NCBI GenBank assembly: GCA_016342585.1
Contig: JAEINK010000011.1
Location: 37,628 to 101,627, forward strand
DNA: 64,000 bases
Source of the DNA: Spirochaetales bacterium
GTDB taxonomy: Bacteria > Spirochaetota > Spirochaetia > UBA9216
Direction: 5' to 3'
Shown here piece by piece: positions 29,629-39,370 of this stretch; position 1 is the first letter of the stretch; every line of letters begins with the position of its first letter. The position numbers were made by a program, and so were the translations under genes. The notes under the pieces were generated by a model that ran no database searches, was not told where the DNA came from, and saw nothing but the letters and a program-made list of their open reading frames with translations.

Positions 29629-31641
29629 ATGAAGCGTATCGTATTTTTAAAATCATTTAACAGAACTAAAATGAGAACAGGCCTCTCGGTTGTCCTCCTT
29701 TTTATCACTATGTTGTTCATACTTTTTTATCTCGCTCAGAATTACCGAAACAATCTGATTGAGTTTCGAAAGAGGGAACTTAAACGGCAGGTGGAGATGA
29801 GCTTGAACACGGTTGCTCCTATCCTTGAGAAAAAAAAGGCGGGGGAGCTATCACAGGAAGACGCGCTGGTGGAGGTTGCCACCCTTGTTGAAAGGATGAC
29901 ATATAAGAGTGAAACCATGGATAATTATATTTTCATGAGCTCCTATGACGGGATTATGCTTGTTCAGCCTTTAGAACCCTGGCTGCAGGGAACCAACCAG
30001 CTTGAACTTCAGGATTCCTACGGAAAAAAGTTTATTCATAATCTGATCGATACTGCCCGAAACCCTTCGGGGGATGGGTTCGTTTCCTATCATTATCCTC
30101 CTCCCGGATCGGATAATCCAGGTGAAAAGCTTTCCTATGTTAAAGGTATCCCCGAGCTCGGTTGCTATATCGGCACCGGTATGTTTTTTAATGACATTGA
30201 CAAACTCTTTCGTGAGTACCTTTTCGGACCCCTCCTGATAATTATTATCGGTTTTTCTCTCGTCTACATTTTAATCATTATTTATATGATGCCCCTCGTT
30301 AAGTGTTTTCAGTTCCTTTTAAAAAGTTTCAAAGATATTGCTTTAGATCCGGAAAATCCTCCTCAGATTCCTATGGAGGCCTTTTCTAAAAACTCGGATG
30401 AACGGGAGATTCTGATAGGATTCGAAGTGATGATCGATGAACTTCAGAAAAGTAGAGTTGACCTGATTCATTCAGAGAAAAGGTATCGATATCTGTATGA
30501 AGAGAGTATGGGTGTCAGGATTATCCTGGATAAACAGGGTGTGATTTCAGGAACAAATCACTCTTTCATGCGGGTTCTTGGGTTTGAGCTTGAGGCATTT
30601 AATGGGAAGTCCTTGTTTGAGATATTTAAGGAGGATCAGACTGACAAGTTGAGGGAAATGGTCAACGAGGCATTTACCTCAATATTAAATTTTGCCCATG
30701 ATTTTGATTTAGTTGATGCAAAAGGCTGTTATAGAACAATCCTCTTCTCAGATAGCCAGGTTTTATATGAGGAGCCGGGTAAGGTCCTTATCACGGGAGT
30801 GGATATCACCAACAGGAAGAATGCGGAAAGAAAAGCAGCTCTGCAGAAGGAACAGTTGATTCAGGCAGATAAACTTGCCTCTCTGGGTGTTCTTGTTTCC
30901 GGTGTGGCACATGAAATTAATAATCCCAATCAGTTTATTCTATCTAATACCGGTTTACTTCAGGATGTCTGGGAAGAGCTTGTTCCCGTTCTTCAGGATT
31001 ACTACAAGGATAATGGGGATTTTATAGTCAGGGGGATGAACTTTTCGGAGATAAAAGCTCTTGTTCCAGAGTATATCCTTGGAATGACCGAAGGGGCGAG
31101 GCGGATAGGAAAGATTGTGAATGATCTGAAAACCCTCTCCCGGGATAATTCTTTAGAACCGTGGTCAGATGTGAATATAAATTTGATTCTGGAATCTTCT
31201 GTTAATCTTTGCTCAAATATGATACAGAAGGCAACAGATAATTTCTCTCTGGATTTGAATAAATCCCTCCTCCCTGTATATGGAAACGCACAGCGGCTTG
31301 AGCAGGTATTTATCAATCTAATCCAGAATGGTGTTCAGTCGTTAAAAGAAAAAGATCAAAGTATCTCTATTCAAACATTGATGAAAAATGGTGATGAGGT
31401 ACAAATTATTATCCGTGATACCGGCTGTGGCATAGAATCCCGGTATCTGAAGCGTATTTTTGATCCCTTCTTTACAACAAAGAGAGAATCCGGTGGTACA
31501 GGGATTGGTTTAAGTATTTCAAAGAGTATTATCGATGAGCATCATGGTTCTATGGTATATTTTTCGAAGCCGGGGGAAGGTACGACAGTCAGAATTTGCC
31601 TGCCTTCAACGGGGCCAACTGCAAAAAAGGAAATACAATGA
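29629..31641 (+). CDS. Cache-domain sensor histidine kinase
   Basis: 670 residues. One helix at about 18-38, a periplasmic single-Cache-like domain (about 45-195, with DNYIFMSSYDGIMLVQP and VKGIPELGCYIGTGMF), a second helix (about 200-222), a PAS domain (about 285-400), a phosphoacceptor helix LASLGVLVSGVAHEINNPNQ and HATPase (NLIQNGVQSL, DTGCGIE, GTGIGLSISK). Cache domains often bind small carboxylates or amino acids. It overlaps the NtrC-type regulator by ATGA, so the two form a two-component pair. Confidence 0.92.
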   Translation: MKRIVFLKSFNRTKMRTGLSVVLLFITMLFILFYLAQNYRNNLIEFRKRELKRQVEMSLNTVAPILEKKKAGELSQEDALVEVATLVERMTYKSETMDNYIFMSSYDGIMLVQPLEPWLQGTNQLELQDSYGKKFIHNLIDTARNPSGDGFVSYHYPPPGSDNPGEKLSYVKGIPELGCYIGTGMFFNDIDKLFREYLFGPLLIIIIGFSLVYILIIIYMMPLVKCFQFLLKSFKDIALDPENPPQIPMEAFSKNSDEREILIGFEVMIDELQKSRVDLIHSEKRYRYLYEESMGVRIILDKQGVISGTNHSFMRVLGFELEAFNGKSLFEIFKEDQTDKLREMVNEAFTSILNFAHDFDLVDAKGCYRTILFSDSQVLYEEPGKVLITGVDITNRKNAERKAALQKEQLIQADKLASLGVLVSGVAHEINNPNQFILSNTGLLQDVWEELVPVLQDYYKDNGDFIVRGMNFSEIKALVPEYILGMTEGARRIGKIVNDLKTLSRDNSLEPWSDVNINLILESSVNLCSNMIQKATDNFSLDLNKSLLPVYGNAQRLEQVFINLIQNGVQSLKEKDQSISIQTLMKNGDEVQIIIRDTGCGIESRYLKRIFDPFFTTKRESGGTGIGLSISKSIIDEHHGSMVYFSKPGEGTTVRICLPSTGPTAKKEIQ

Positions 31642-33026
31642 CGTTCAGATACCCTGAAAGACCTGTGTTAATCGTTGATGATGAACCCTATATTTTAAAG
31701 TCTCTTTCCGCTGTTCTCCGTTCTGCCGGGATTAACAATCTTCAGGTTTGTGAGGATAGCAGGGAAGTCTACCGTATGGTTTCGACAACCAAACCCTCCC
31801 TTGTTCTTTTAGACCTTACCATGCCCTATAAATCCGGAGAGGTTGTCCTTCAGGAAGTTAAAGAACTCTATCCGGATCTTCCCGTTACTATAATAACCGG
31901 GGTGAATGAGCTCTCGACAGCTGTGGAGTGCATGAAACGGGGGGCGTCTGATTATCTGGTGAAAGCCATTGAGAATAGTAAGCTCCTGTCGTCGGTCAAA
32001 ACGGCATTGAACTTCAGTGAGCTCGAAGAAGAGAATCGGCTGCTGAAGAGGAGTATCCTCCGTGATGATTTTCCGGCTCATCCGGCCTTTGATTCAATAC
32101 TGACCGAGGACCGGGCGATGTTCTCCATTTTTCGATATCTGACCGTCATAAGCCCCTCGGGGCAGACTATCCTTATCCGGGGGGAAACAGGGACAGGTAA
32201 GGAACTTGTTGCCGAAGCGATACATAAGGTTTCAGGCAGACCTGGTGAATTTATCTGTATCAATGCGGCAGGTTTGGACGATGTCATGTTTTCCGATACA
32301 CTTTTTGGGCACAGGAGAGGTGCTTATTCGGGCGCAGACAGCAGTCGTCCCGGCCTTATTGAGAAAGCGGCTGGTGGAACCCTCTTCCTGGATGAAATCG
32401 GGGATCTGTCTCCGGCAAATCAGATAAAACTACTTAGACTCCTGGAAAAGAGTGAATATTATGCTCTTGGTTCGGATACCCTTAAGAGGGCTTCCTGTCG
32501 AATTGTTGCCGCAACAAACTGTGAGCTTGAAACAAAAATAGAGGAGGGGAGTTTCAGGCGGGACCTCTACTTTCGCTTATCTTCTCATGAAGTCATGCTT
32601 CCGCCACTGCGCGATCGTCCGGATGATATCCCCCTCCTGATTCATCATTTTGTTAAATTGACAGCATCCGAACTGAATATAACGCCCCCGGAGATAAGCC
32701 CTTCTTTTATTCACTCTTTTTATGATAAGGAACTGCCGGGTAATGTCCGTGAACTTATGACAATAATCAACCGGGCTGTCGGCAGTCAGGGGGGTAGTAA
32801 ATTATTTGGTTCAGGTGATGATGGTTTAACTGATGAAACACTGATGAAAAGTAATTCCAGCTCCTTACCGATCTTTCCTGAAGAGTTGCCGGATTTGAAA
32901 TTATGGGCAGATATTTTAGTTGATGAAGCCCTGGCGCGCTCGGAAGGGAACATCTCTTCGGCTGCAAGGCTGCTTGGTATAAGTCAGCCTGCCTTGAGTA
33001 AAAGGATGGCTAAAAGGCGGATATGA
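31638..33026 (+). CDS. Sigma-54-dependent response regulator, NtrC family
   Basis: 462 residues from the ATG at 31638, which overlaps the kinase stop and follows AAGGAAA. Receiver domain at about 5-120 (phospho-Asp in LVLLDLTMP); AAA+ domain at about 155-380 with GETGTGKELVA, GGTLFLDEIGDL and the arginine-finger region; a Fis-type HTH at the end (SAARLLGISQPALSKRMAKRR). The sigma-54 contact loop reads GAYSGA rather than GAFTGA. The next promoter (33179) matches sigma-54, so the symporter genes are the likely target. An earlier in-frame start (31596) lies inside the kinase gene and is rejected. Confidence 0.93.
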   Translation: MTFRYPERPVLIVDDEPYILKSLSAVLRSAGINNLQVCEDSREVYRMVSTTKPSLVLLDLTMPYKSGEVVLQEVKELYPDLPVTIITGVNELSTAVECMKRGASDYLVKAIENSKLLSSVKTALNFSELEEENRLLKRSILRDDFPAHPAFDSILTEDRAMFSIFRYLTVISPSGQTILIRGETGTGKELVAEAIHKVSGRPGEFICINAAGLDDVMFSDTLFGHRRGAYSGADSSRPGLIEKAAGGTLFLDEIGDLSPANQIKLLRLLEKSEYYALGSDTLKRASCRIVAATNCELETKIEEGSFRRDLYFRLSSHEVMLPPLRDRPDDIPLLIHHFVKLTASELNITPPEISPSFIHSFYDKELPGNVRELMTIINRAVGSQGGSKLFGSGDDGLTDETLMKSNSSSLPIFPEELPDLKLWADILVDEALARSEGNISSAARLLGISQPALSKRMAKRRI

Positions 33027-33178
33027 ATATAACCAAAGTTATATTTTAAAAATCCATTTCACTGAATTCTATTACTTTTGTTATGGTGGAATTGTTTGAG
33101 AATTTACTCATAGTAATAATATATAATATAACTATCTATCCTCTAAAGATTTAATCTGATTTATCTTTACTTCGTTTT

Positions 33179-33196
33179 TTGGCATGCTTCCTGCTC
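33179..33196 (+). promoter_or_regulatory. Sigma-54 (-24/-12) promoter
   Basis: TTGGCATGCTTCCTGCTC has the invariant GG (33181-33182) and GC (33193-33194) separated by 10 bases, near the consensus TGGCAC-N5-TTGC. Transcription would begin near 33206, about 54 bases before the small membrane protein gene. The 152 bases upstream (33027-33178) are AT-rich and would house the activator's sites. Confidence 0.75.
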
Positions 33197-33259
33197 TTGA
33201 TATATGTGAATATTCATTAATTAAAGGGATTTTATCCCTGAAAAACAAGGAGAAGTTTA

Positions 33260-33508
33260 ATGTCCGAAAAGCAGAAAAGCTATCCGATGAAGAAAGTCTT
33301 CTGGGCCATGATCATAGTGTGTTTCATGCTCATAGAGTTCCCTGGAATTTTCTTTATTAACCGCATCGACCCCATAATCTTCGGGATGCCCTTTATATAC
33401 GGGTTTGTTCTGATCATATGGGCGGTTATGTGTACCATCATGTTTGTTGCCTATAAATTAAACTGGGGCAAAGGAAAAGATTTTGTAGAAGGGGAGGGTG
33501 ACGAATAA
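33260..33508 (+). CDS. Small two-helix membrane protein, symporter partner
   Basis: 82 residues with two membrane helices (about 12-32 and 43-64) and a charged tail. Similar short proteins (DUF3311-like) precede SSS symporter genes in many bacteria and are thought to be small subunits; the role here is inferred. It follows AAGGAGAAG and overlaps the symporter start (TAATG). Confidence 0.8.
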   Translation: MSEKQKSYPMKKVFWAMIIVCFMLIEFPGIFFINRIDPIIFGMPFIYGFVLIIWAVMCTIMFVAYKLNWGKGKDFVEGEGDE

Positions 33509-34983
33509 TGGAAGGTGCAATTGCTTTATCAATTCTGGGACTTTTTATGTTTATTCCTCTGGTAATGGGGGGGATTGCCAATAAAAAATCCCTGCCGACA
33601 ACCGAAGATTTTTTCGTACAAGGGCGTGCTATGGGGTCTCTGGCCGTATTCTTTACTGTTGCGGCAACCTGGTGGTCTTCATTCGCATTCCTGGGAGCAC
33701 CCTCTTATTTTTATACAAGAGGTCCTGTCTACTGGACGGCTATTGCCTGGAACATACTCTTTGGTGTTCTCTATTATGTTATTGGAAAAAGGATTTGGTT
33801 CTATGGAAAAAAGAATAATCTGATAACACCCAGTGATTTTTTCAGAAAACTCTATGGCTCAGGTCCTCTCGCCACCATAGTCGGGGTTATCATGCTCCTT
33901 TTTACACTTCCCTATCTTCAGATACAGCTGACCGGTGGTGCTTATTTAATAGAGGTAGCATCCGGCGGACTGATTCCCTGGAAAGTGGGAGGCCTGTTTT
34001 TCTATGCTATCATTGTAATTTATGTATGGGCCGGTGGACTTAGAGCCGTTGCCTGGACAGATATATTTTATGGTGTCCTCCTTTTCTTTGGAATGATCTT
34101 TGGCGGATTTTTTATTGCAGCCAAGGTTGGTGGAACCTCAGAACTTTTTAAGGTTCTCAGAGCAACAGCCCCCGAGTCATTAACATTGCCCGGACCGCAG
34201 GGCGTTCATGGTTATGGCCTCTGGATTTCCATGTTTATCATGGTTCCCATTGGTGCATTCATGGGACCACAGTTGTGGACAAGGATGTACTCTGTAAAAT
34301 CTTCAAAACTTTTCAACCTTATGCCCTTCCTTCTTGGCTTTGCCGCTATTGCCTATGTTGGTTCCATGCTGTTGGGAAACACGGGTATGGTCCTGGAAGC
34401 TGGTGGTGTAGACAGGCCTGATAGAATTCTTCCCATCATGCTTTTTAAATATGCTCCTTTTGCTCTGGCCAGTCTTGTTTGTGCCGGTGGCGCGGCCGCG
34501 GCCATGTCTTCGGCTAACTCTCAGATCCATTCCATGTCGGCTGTATATACGGTTGATTTTCATCAGAGATTCATAAACAAAAATATGGATCAGAAAGGTC
34601 TTGTCTGGGTCGGACGAATTGCTATTCTTGTTTTTGCCCTGATTGCCTATTTCATGTCTGTTTTCATTCCAGGATTGCTTGTTAATGTTGGTCTTGTGGC
34701 CTTAAGTGGCACAGCCCAGGTTTTTGTACCAACAGCAGGAATCCTTTTCTGGAAAAAATCTACATCCTCCGGGGCTATTGCCGGTTTGTTAACCGGAGTC
34801 ATCTTGTTATGCATTTTTACCTTCACTCCGTTGAGTGTCCCCTTTGGACTTCATTCGGGACTATTTTGCATTATCATTAATACCATAGTCTTTCTTATTG
34901 TAAGTCTTGTAACAAAACAGCGTGACTCGGAAATTATTGCGGCTCAGGAAGAGCAGAAAGAAATTTACGACAAAGCCTATTAA
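33508..34983 (+). CDS. Sodium:solute symporter (SSS family)
   Basis: 491 residues, about 13 membrane helices. Family segments seen: TAATWWSSFAFLGAPSYFYTRG (about 51-72), YVWAGGLRAVAWTDIFYG and AAAMSSANSQIHSMSAVYTVDF (Na+ site region around 330-350). It imports a solute with Na+; substrate not known, but the Cache kinase in front suggests a small organic acid or amino acid. It is read from the sigma-54 promoter with the small protein. Confidence 0.9.
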   Translation: MEGAIALSILGLFMFIPLVMGGIANKKSLPTTEDFFVQGRAMGSLAVFFTVAATWWSSFAFLGAPSYFYTRGPVYWTAIAWNILFGVLYYVIGKRIWFYGKKNNLITPSDFFRKLYGSGPLATIVGVIMLLFTLPYLQIQLTGGAYLIEVASGGLIPWKVGGLFFYAIIVIYVWAGGLRAVAWTDIFYGVLLFFGMIFGGFFIAAKVGGTSELFKVLRATAPESLTLPGPQGVHGYGLWISMFIMVPIGAFMGPQLWTRMYSVKSSKLFNLMPFLLGFAAIAYVGSMLLGNTGMVLEAGGVDRPDRILPIMLFKYAPFALASLVCAGGAAAAMSSANSQIHSMSAVYTVDFHQRFINKNMDQKGLVWVGRIAILVFALIAYFMSVFIPGLLVNVGLVALSGTAQVFVPTAGILFWKKSTSSGAIAGLLTGVILLCIFTFTPLSVPFGLHSGLFCIIINTIVFLIVSLVTKQRDSEIIAAQEEQKEIYDKAY

Positions 34984-35018
34984 AGTAACATTTTCATAAA
35001 TATAAGTTGTCAATATGA

Positions 35019-35054
35019 GATCGTCCTGGATTATTTTCGGGGCGGTCTTTTTTT
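35019..35054 (+). terminator. Intrinsic terminator after the symporter gene
   Basis: GATCGTCC (35019-35026) pairs with GGGCGGTC (35040-35047) with two G-T pairs and a 13-base loop, then seven T. It ends the symporter transcript before the convergent kinase gene. Confidence 0.75.
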
Positions 35055-35103
35055 ATTGCTAATTTCCTTTGCTTCTGTGATAAACGGTTTCCTGGTTGTG
35101 ACG

Positions 35104-38100
35104 CTACCTATTTGACCCTAAATATTTATTCAGCATTTCTGACAATTCTGTTGCCCTGAAGGGTTTTCTTATGCTATCGGTAAACCCGAAATCCCGCGGG
35201 TTTGCCATGATTGGATCTTCTGAATAACCGCTTGAGGCAAACACCGGTATTTCCGGAAAAATTTTCCGAAGTTCCATAATAGCGTCTTTCCCTCCCATGG
35301 CTCCGGGTATGGTTAAATCGAAAAGGGCGAAGGAGAAGGACCCCCCTTTTTCCGACTTCTCTTTGCATCTTGCAAGAGCTTCCTGACCATCCTGTGCTTC
35401 AATAATCGTGTACCCCATCGTTTTAAGCCTCATGCCAACCACTTCCCTGATGAAATCTTCATCATCCATTAATAGTACAGAACCGGAGCCGTTGTGTAAT
35501 GCAGGTTTTAAAATTTCTTCATTTTCAGACTTTTGTTGCCCTGCAGGAAGATAGATTTGAAAGGCTGTCCCTTTTCCCGGCTTTGATTCTACATCTATAT
35601 GTCCTTCATGTTTCTGGATGATGGAATAACAGGTGGCTAATCCTAACCCGTTACCTTTTTCTTTGGTTGTAAAAAAGGGATCGAATATTTTGGACATCAA
35701 TTCCGGAGGAATTCCTGTTCCCGGGTCCTTGATTTCTATTTTAACGTACTTCCCTATAGTCAGGAGGGCCTCTTTTCCCCGGTCTAGAAAGACATTGTTT
35801 GCCTTAATGCTGATTGTCCCTCCGGAAGGCATTGCCTGCTTGGCATTGATTAGGAGGTTATCTATAACCTGACCTATCTGATTTTTATCAAAATCACAAA
35901 GCCAGAGATCCTCATCGATTTCGTAATCACAGCTTATATTCGAGCCTGCGAGGACAAAAGCCGAGTTTTTAAAAATAAGTTTTCCTAAATTCCCTGTTTC
36001 TCTTTTAGGTTTTCCATCCTTTGAAAAAGTAAGTATTTGCCGGGTTAGATCCTTTGCCCTGTCATATATAGTCATGGCTTTTTCAAGGTTAACCGTTACA
36101 TCATTTATTTCTGTGTTACTCTCCTGAGCCATTGTAATATAGCCGAATAATCCTCCCAGAAGATTGTTGAAATCATGGGCGATCCCTCCCGCCAGGACTC
36201 CAATCGAATCCAGTTTGTCGATCCGCTGGAGTTTTTCCTGGAGTCTGCTCTTCTCTGTCATATCACGAAAGACAAGGACCACACCGATTGTTTTACTGTT
36301 TTTATCTTTTATAGGAGCACCACTGTCGGCTATAATCCTTTCTGTTCCATCCCTGGCTATTAACAGGGTATGATTGGACAATTCGATAATCTCTCCTGTA
36401 GTGAGCACCTTTTTTACAGGATTTTCATGAGGTTCGCGTGTATTTTCATTTATTAAATTGAAAACCTCAGAAAGGGGCTTTCCTGCCGCCTCTTTTTGAC
36501 TCCAGCCGCAGAGTTCTTCAGCAACCCGGTTTACCAGGACAATATTCCCTTGAATATCTGTTGTAATTACGCCATCGCCAATACTTCTCAGGGTTACAGT
36601 AAGTTGCTCTCGTTCTTCAGAAATTCTGGCTTCAGCCAGTTTACGTTTGGTAATATCAAAAAATAGAACGGCAAATTGGTTTTTTGCAGGGCTGAAGGCG
36701 AAGATATCATAGTAGCGATCCAGAGGGGCTGAGTAGTTTTCAAAATTCATGGGTTCACCAGTAAGGGCGACTTTGCCGTAATTTTCAATCCAGATAGGTT
36801 CTGTTTCCGGCAGGACTGATAAGACCGTTTTTCCAATAATTTCGGTTTTTTTTAGTCCGGTTAATCGTTCAAAGGCTGGATTTATTTCCAGGAACCGGTA
36901 ATCAACAGGATTGCCCGCATCATCTAGGATGATCTCATGTAAAGCGAATCCTTCAATCATAGTGTTAAAAAGAGAACTGTATTTTGCTTCACTTTCCCGT
37001 ATTCGGTTCTCATTCAATTTTCGGTCGGTTATATCCTGGGCGAGGATCTGGATTCCTATAATACTCCCATTTGAACCTTCTATCCTGGAGTACGTACTCA
37101 AAAACCAGATAGTTTCAGAACTAAAAATTATTTTGTCCTCATAGACCATTGGTTTCTCTGAGAGTGCCGATAATGCTAGTCTCTCTTTATAAACAGCAGC
37201 TTCTTCAGGAGGAAATAGATCAGAAAGAGATTTTCCGACAAATTCCTCCGGAGAACCGTTCATGTATTGTGCGGCCAGATGGTTATAGGAAATAACAATT
37301 CCCTCCACCGTGTAGTAGCCCACACCCATCCCCGAGTTTTCATGAAGCCGTCTGAATTTCTCTTCACTTTCTCCCAGCTCCTCTGTAATCTCCAGAAGCT
37401 CTATGGTCCTTTTTGCAACCTGGGTTTTCAAAGATTTCATCCAGAACGCCACAGCCAGACCCATCAACAGGATAGGAAGTGCCACAATCAAGAATAGTTT
37501 TATAAGGGTCCTTGTTGAAATTGCTGCTCCTTTCTCATAGATTCCCAGCCATTTCTTTGTGATTTCATGATATATACCGTTGGACTTAAGGAGTGATAAT
37601 CCCTGGGAGAAGGGAAGCAGAAGCCTGTAATTTTCATCGAGGGCACCGTAATTGTATTCACTTGATAATATGGATTCCGGATCCGAAACAAGGTTTTTCA
37701 AATTTAATTTTTCTATCCAAAACAAGGAGGAATTACGGGATATCAGGGCAAAATCAGCCTCTCCGGCCGATAAACGAAGAAGAGCTTCTTCCTGGTTTTG
37801 TGTCAGGATTAAATTATCTGAATACCCTTGTTTTGTCAGATACTCATGAGTTATATTCCCTTTCATGACCAGAATGGTCCCGGTTTTCAGCTCAGAGAAC
37901 TCAATAATCGGCTTGCTGTCCCTCCTCCGGACAAGGACATGATCCATGACCGTGTAGGGAGGTGAAAAGGAGAATGTTTTATCCCTTCCTGTTGAATAGT
38001 AAAGGCCTTGAACCAGGTCAATCTCTCCCCGCAGCAACTCTTTGTATATTTGATTCCAGGGGCCCAGTCTGATCTCTATGTCCAAACCCATTTCCTGAGC

Positions 38101-39060
38101 GATGGCTCGGGTCAGATCCACATTGTATCCAGTCGGCTGGCCATTCTCATCCAGGAATTCATAGGGAGGAAAGGAGTCATCTCCCCCAATGATCAGGTGG
38201 GTATCCCTTACTCTACTTGTTTCTATATTGGTAAACCATTTTTCCTGGAGGCGGTCGAAGGTCCCGTTAGCCATAGACAAAGCTAGGCCCTCATTCAGGA
38301 TGGCCAGGAGTTCATCATCCCCTTCGGCCACGGCAAAACAAAAGGATTGTTTGAAGTCGTCGAGGATCAGGTTCCCGATTTTCAGGTTTTCCAGGCCCAT
38401 TTCTGTTTTAAGCTGAATCGCAAGGAGGCGCTGCATGACCACGGCATCCAGTTTTTCTGCTGATAATAGTTCAAGGGCCTCCTGGAACGTCTTTGTTGTT
38501 ATTAGATTGATAGGGGTTGTCTGCCTTCGCACATACTCTTCAGCATTGTCACCTTCCATTACCCCGACCCTGAGTCCTGCCAGCTCCTCGAAATTCTCCG
38601 GTATCGGGCGGCCCTCCGGTACAACAATGGTTCCATACCTTGTCAGGTAGGGGAAGGTGAAATCAAAAATACTCTCCCTTTCGGGTGTCCTCCCGACAAG
38701 GGGGAGAGCCTGGATGGTTTTTTCTTCCAAAGCCTGTTTAACGATCTCCCAGGAATCCACCTGAAAAACAGCCTTTTTTCCCATAACCTCCAGGCTGGCC
38801 TGGATAAGTTCCACAGAAAAGCCGCGGGCTGTACCATGGCTGTCTACCATACTGTAGGGGGGGTACCCGTATTCCACACCGACAAGGATGGAATCAGAAG
38901 GGGGCAAAGGGGCAGACTGATCTTCTGCCAGGAGGAGACTGTTACTGTTGGTTAAGAGGAGTAACAGGATTATAGATAGGGCTACACCTGTTGAGCGATA
39001 CTTATATTGTGAGCCTTTTTTGCATATTCCGTGCTGAATATCACTGGAATTATATGTCAT
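35104..39060 (-). CDS. BvgS-like hybrid histidine kinase with two periplasmic binding domains
   Basis: 1318 residues. A signal/first helix (about 25-45), two tandem SBP-type binding domains (about 58-280 and 290-500; each starts with a LxVGxEYGYPPY/IGGDDSFPPYEF-type motif), a membrane helix (about 517-537), three PAS domains (about 565-930), phosphoacceptor helix LDSIGVLAGGIAHDFNNLLGG, HATPase (NLLINAKQAMP, DPGTGIP) and a C-terminal receiver (LFDLTIPGAMGG). It should sense amino acids or similar ligands in the periplasm. No partner regulator is adjacent; output may go through another protein. A sigma-70-like promoter is upstream. Confidence 0.92.
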   Translation of the reverse strand: MTYNSSDIQHGICKKGSQYKYRSTGVALSIILLLLLTNSNSLLLAEDQSAPLPPSDSILVGVEYGYPPYSMVDSHGTARGFSVELIQASLEVMGKKAVFQVDSWEIVKQALEEKTIQALPLVGRTPERESIFDFTFPYLTRYGTIVVPEGRPIPENFEELAGLRVGVMEGDNAEEYVRRQTTPINLITTKTFQEALELLSAEKLDAVVMQRLLAIQLKTEMGLENLKIGNLILDDFKQSFCFAVAEGDDELLAILNEGLALSMANGTFDRLQEKWFTNIETSRVRDTHLIIGGDDSFPPYEFLDENGQPTGYNVDLTRAIAQEMGLDIEIRLGPWNQIYKELLRGEIDLVQGLYYSTGRDKTFSFSPPYTVMDHVLVRRRDSKPIIEFSELKTGTILVMKGNITHEYLTKQGYSDNLILTQNQEEALLRLSAGEADFALISRNSSLFWIEKLNLKNLVSDPESILSSEYNYGALDENYRLLLPFSQGLSLLKSNGIYHEITKKWLGIYEKGAAISTRTLIKLFLIVALPILLMGLAVAFWMKSLKTQVAKRTIELLEITEELGESEEKFRRLHENSGMGVGYYTVEGIVISYNHLAAQYMNGSPEEFVGKSLSDLFPPEEAAVYKERLALSALSEKPMVYEDKIIFSSETIWFLSTYSRIEGSNGSIIGIQILAQDITDRKLNENRIRESEAKYSSLFNTMIEGFALHEIILDDAGNPVDYRFLEINPAFERLTGLKKTEIIGKTVLSVLPETEPIWIENYGKVALTGEPMNFENYSAPLDRYYDIFAFSPAKNQFAVLFFDITKRKLAEARISEEREQLTVTLRSIGDGVITTDIQGNIVLVNRVAEELCGWSQKEAAGKPLSEVFNLINENTREPHENPVKKVLTTGEIIELSNHTLLIARDGTERIIADSGAPIKDKNSKTIGVVLVFRDMTEKSRLQEKLQRIDKLDSIGVLAGGIAHDFNNLLGGLFGYITMAQESNTEINDVTVNLEKAMTIYDRAKDLTRQILTFSKDGKPKRETGNLGKLIFKNSAFVLAGSNISCDYEIDEDLWLCDFDKNQIGQVIDNLLINAKQAMPSGGTISIKANNVFLDRGKEALLTIGKYVKIEIKDPGTGIPPELMSKIFDPFFTTKEKGNGLGLATCYSIIQKHEGHIDVESKPGKGTAFQIYLPAGQQKSENEEILKPALHNGSGSVLLMDDEDFIREVVGMRLKTMGYTIIEAQDGQEALARCKEKSEKGGSFSFALFDLTIPGAMGGKDAIMELRKIFPEIPVFASSGYSEDPIMANPRDFGFTDSIRKPFRATELSEMLNKYLGSNR

Positions 39061-39106
39061 TTATAATAGACCTTTTCAAATCCTGATAAAATCAGATTCT
39101 CCTTCA

Positions 39107-39135
39107 AGTATAGTGGATCGAAAATCAGAGTGCAA
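39107..39135 (-). promoter_or_regulatory. Sigma-70 promoter of the hybrid kinase
   Basis: On the minus strand TTGCAC (39130-39135) and TATACT (39107-39112) with a 17-base spacer, about 47 bases before the ATG. The gap 39061-39370 has otherwise only a CTGAT-AAA-ATCAG mini-hairpin (39083-39095) and the terminator at 39313. Confidence 0.6.
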
Positions 39136-39312
39136 ACTTGTTCGGAAAATTAAAATGGGGATTACCTTTGACTGTTTCTATAACGAATTTCATTAAGGTT
39201 TATTATTCTGTCTGAGAAGTATGGTGGAATTGAGCTTCTATTTGAGGCCTCTTCATACATCAGCAGAGTCTGAAAACGCACCAATAAAGAAATAGAAAAG
39301 ATGGAATAAACC

Positions 39313-39346
39313 CCCTCTTAAGCTTCTATTCAGATGCTTAAGAGGG
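39313..39346 (-). terminator. Probable terminator of the CoA-disulfide reductase gene
   Basis: CCCTCTTAAGC (39313-39323) and GCTTAAGAGGG (39336-39346) make a perfect 11-base stem with a 12-base loop, just after the reductase stop. On the minus strand the tail is GGTTTATT, a weak T run. Confidence 0.6.
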
Positions 39347-39370
39347 AAACTATAGTTCTTTTCGTCTGTT

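Noticed and set aside
33082..39232. TATGGTGGAATTG found both upstream of the small membrane protein/symporter genes (33082-33094) and in the gap upstream of the hybrid kinase (39220-39232)
   Set aside because: About 30 shared 13-mers are expected by chance in a window of this size; no further context is shared.
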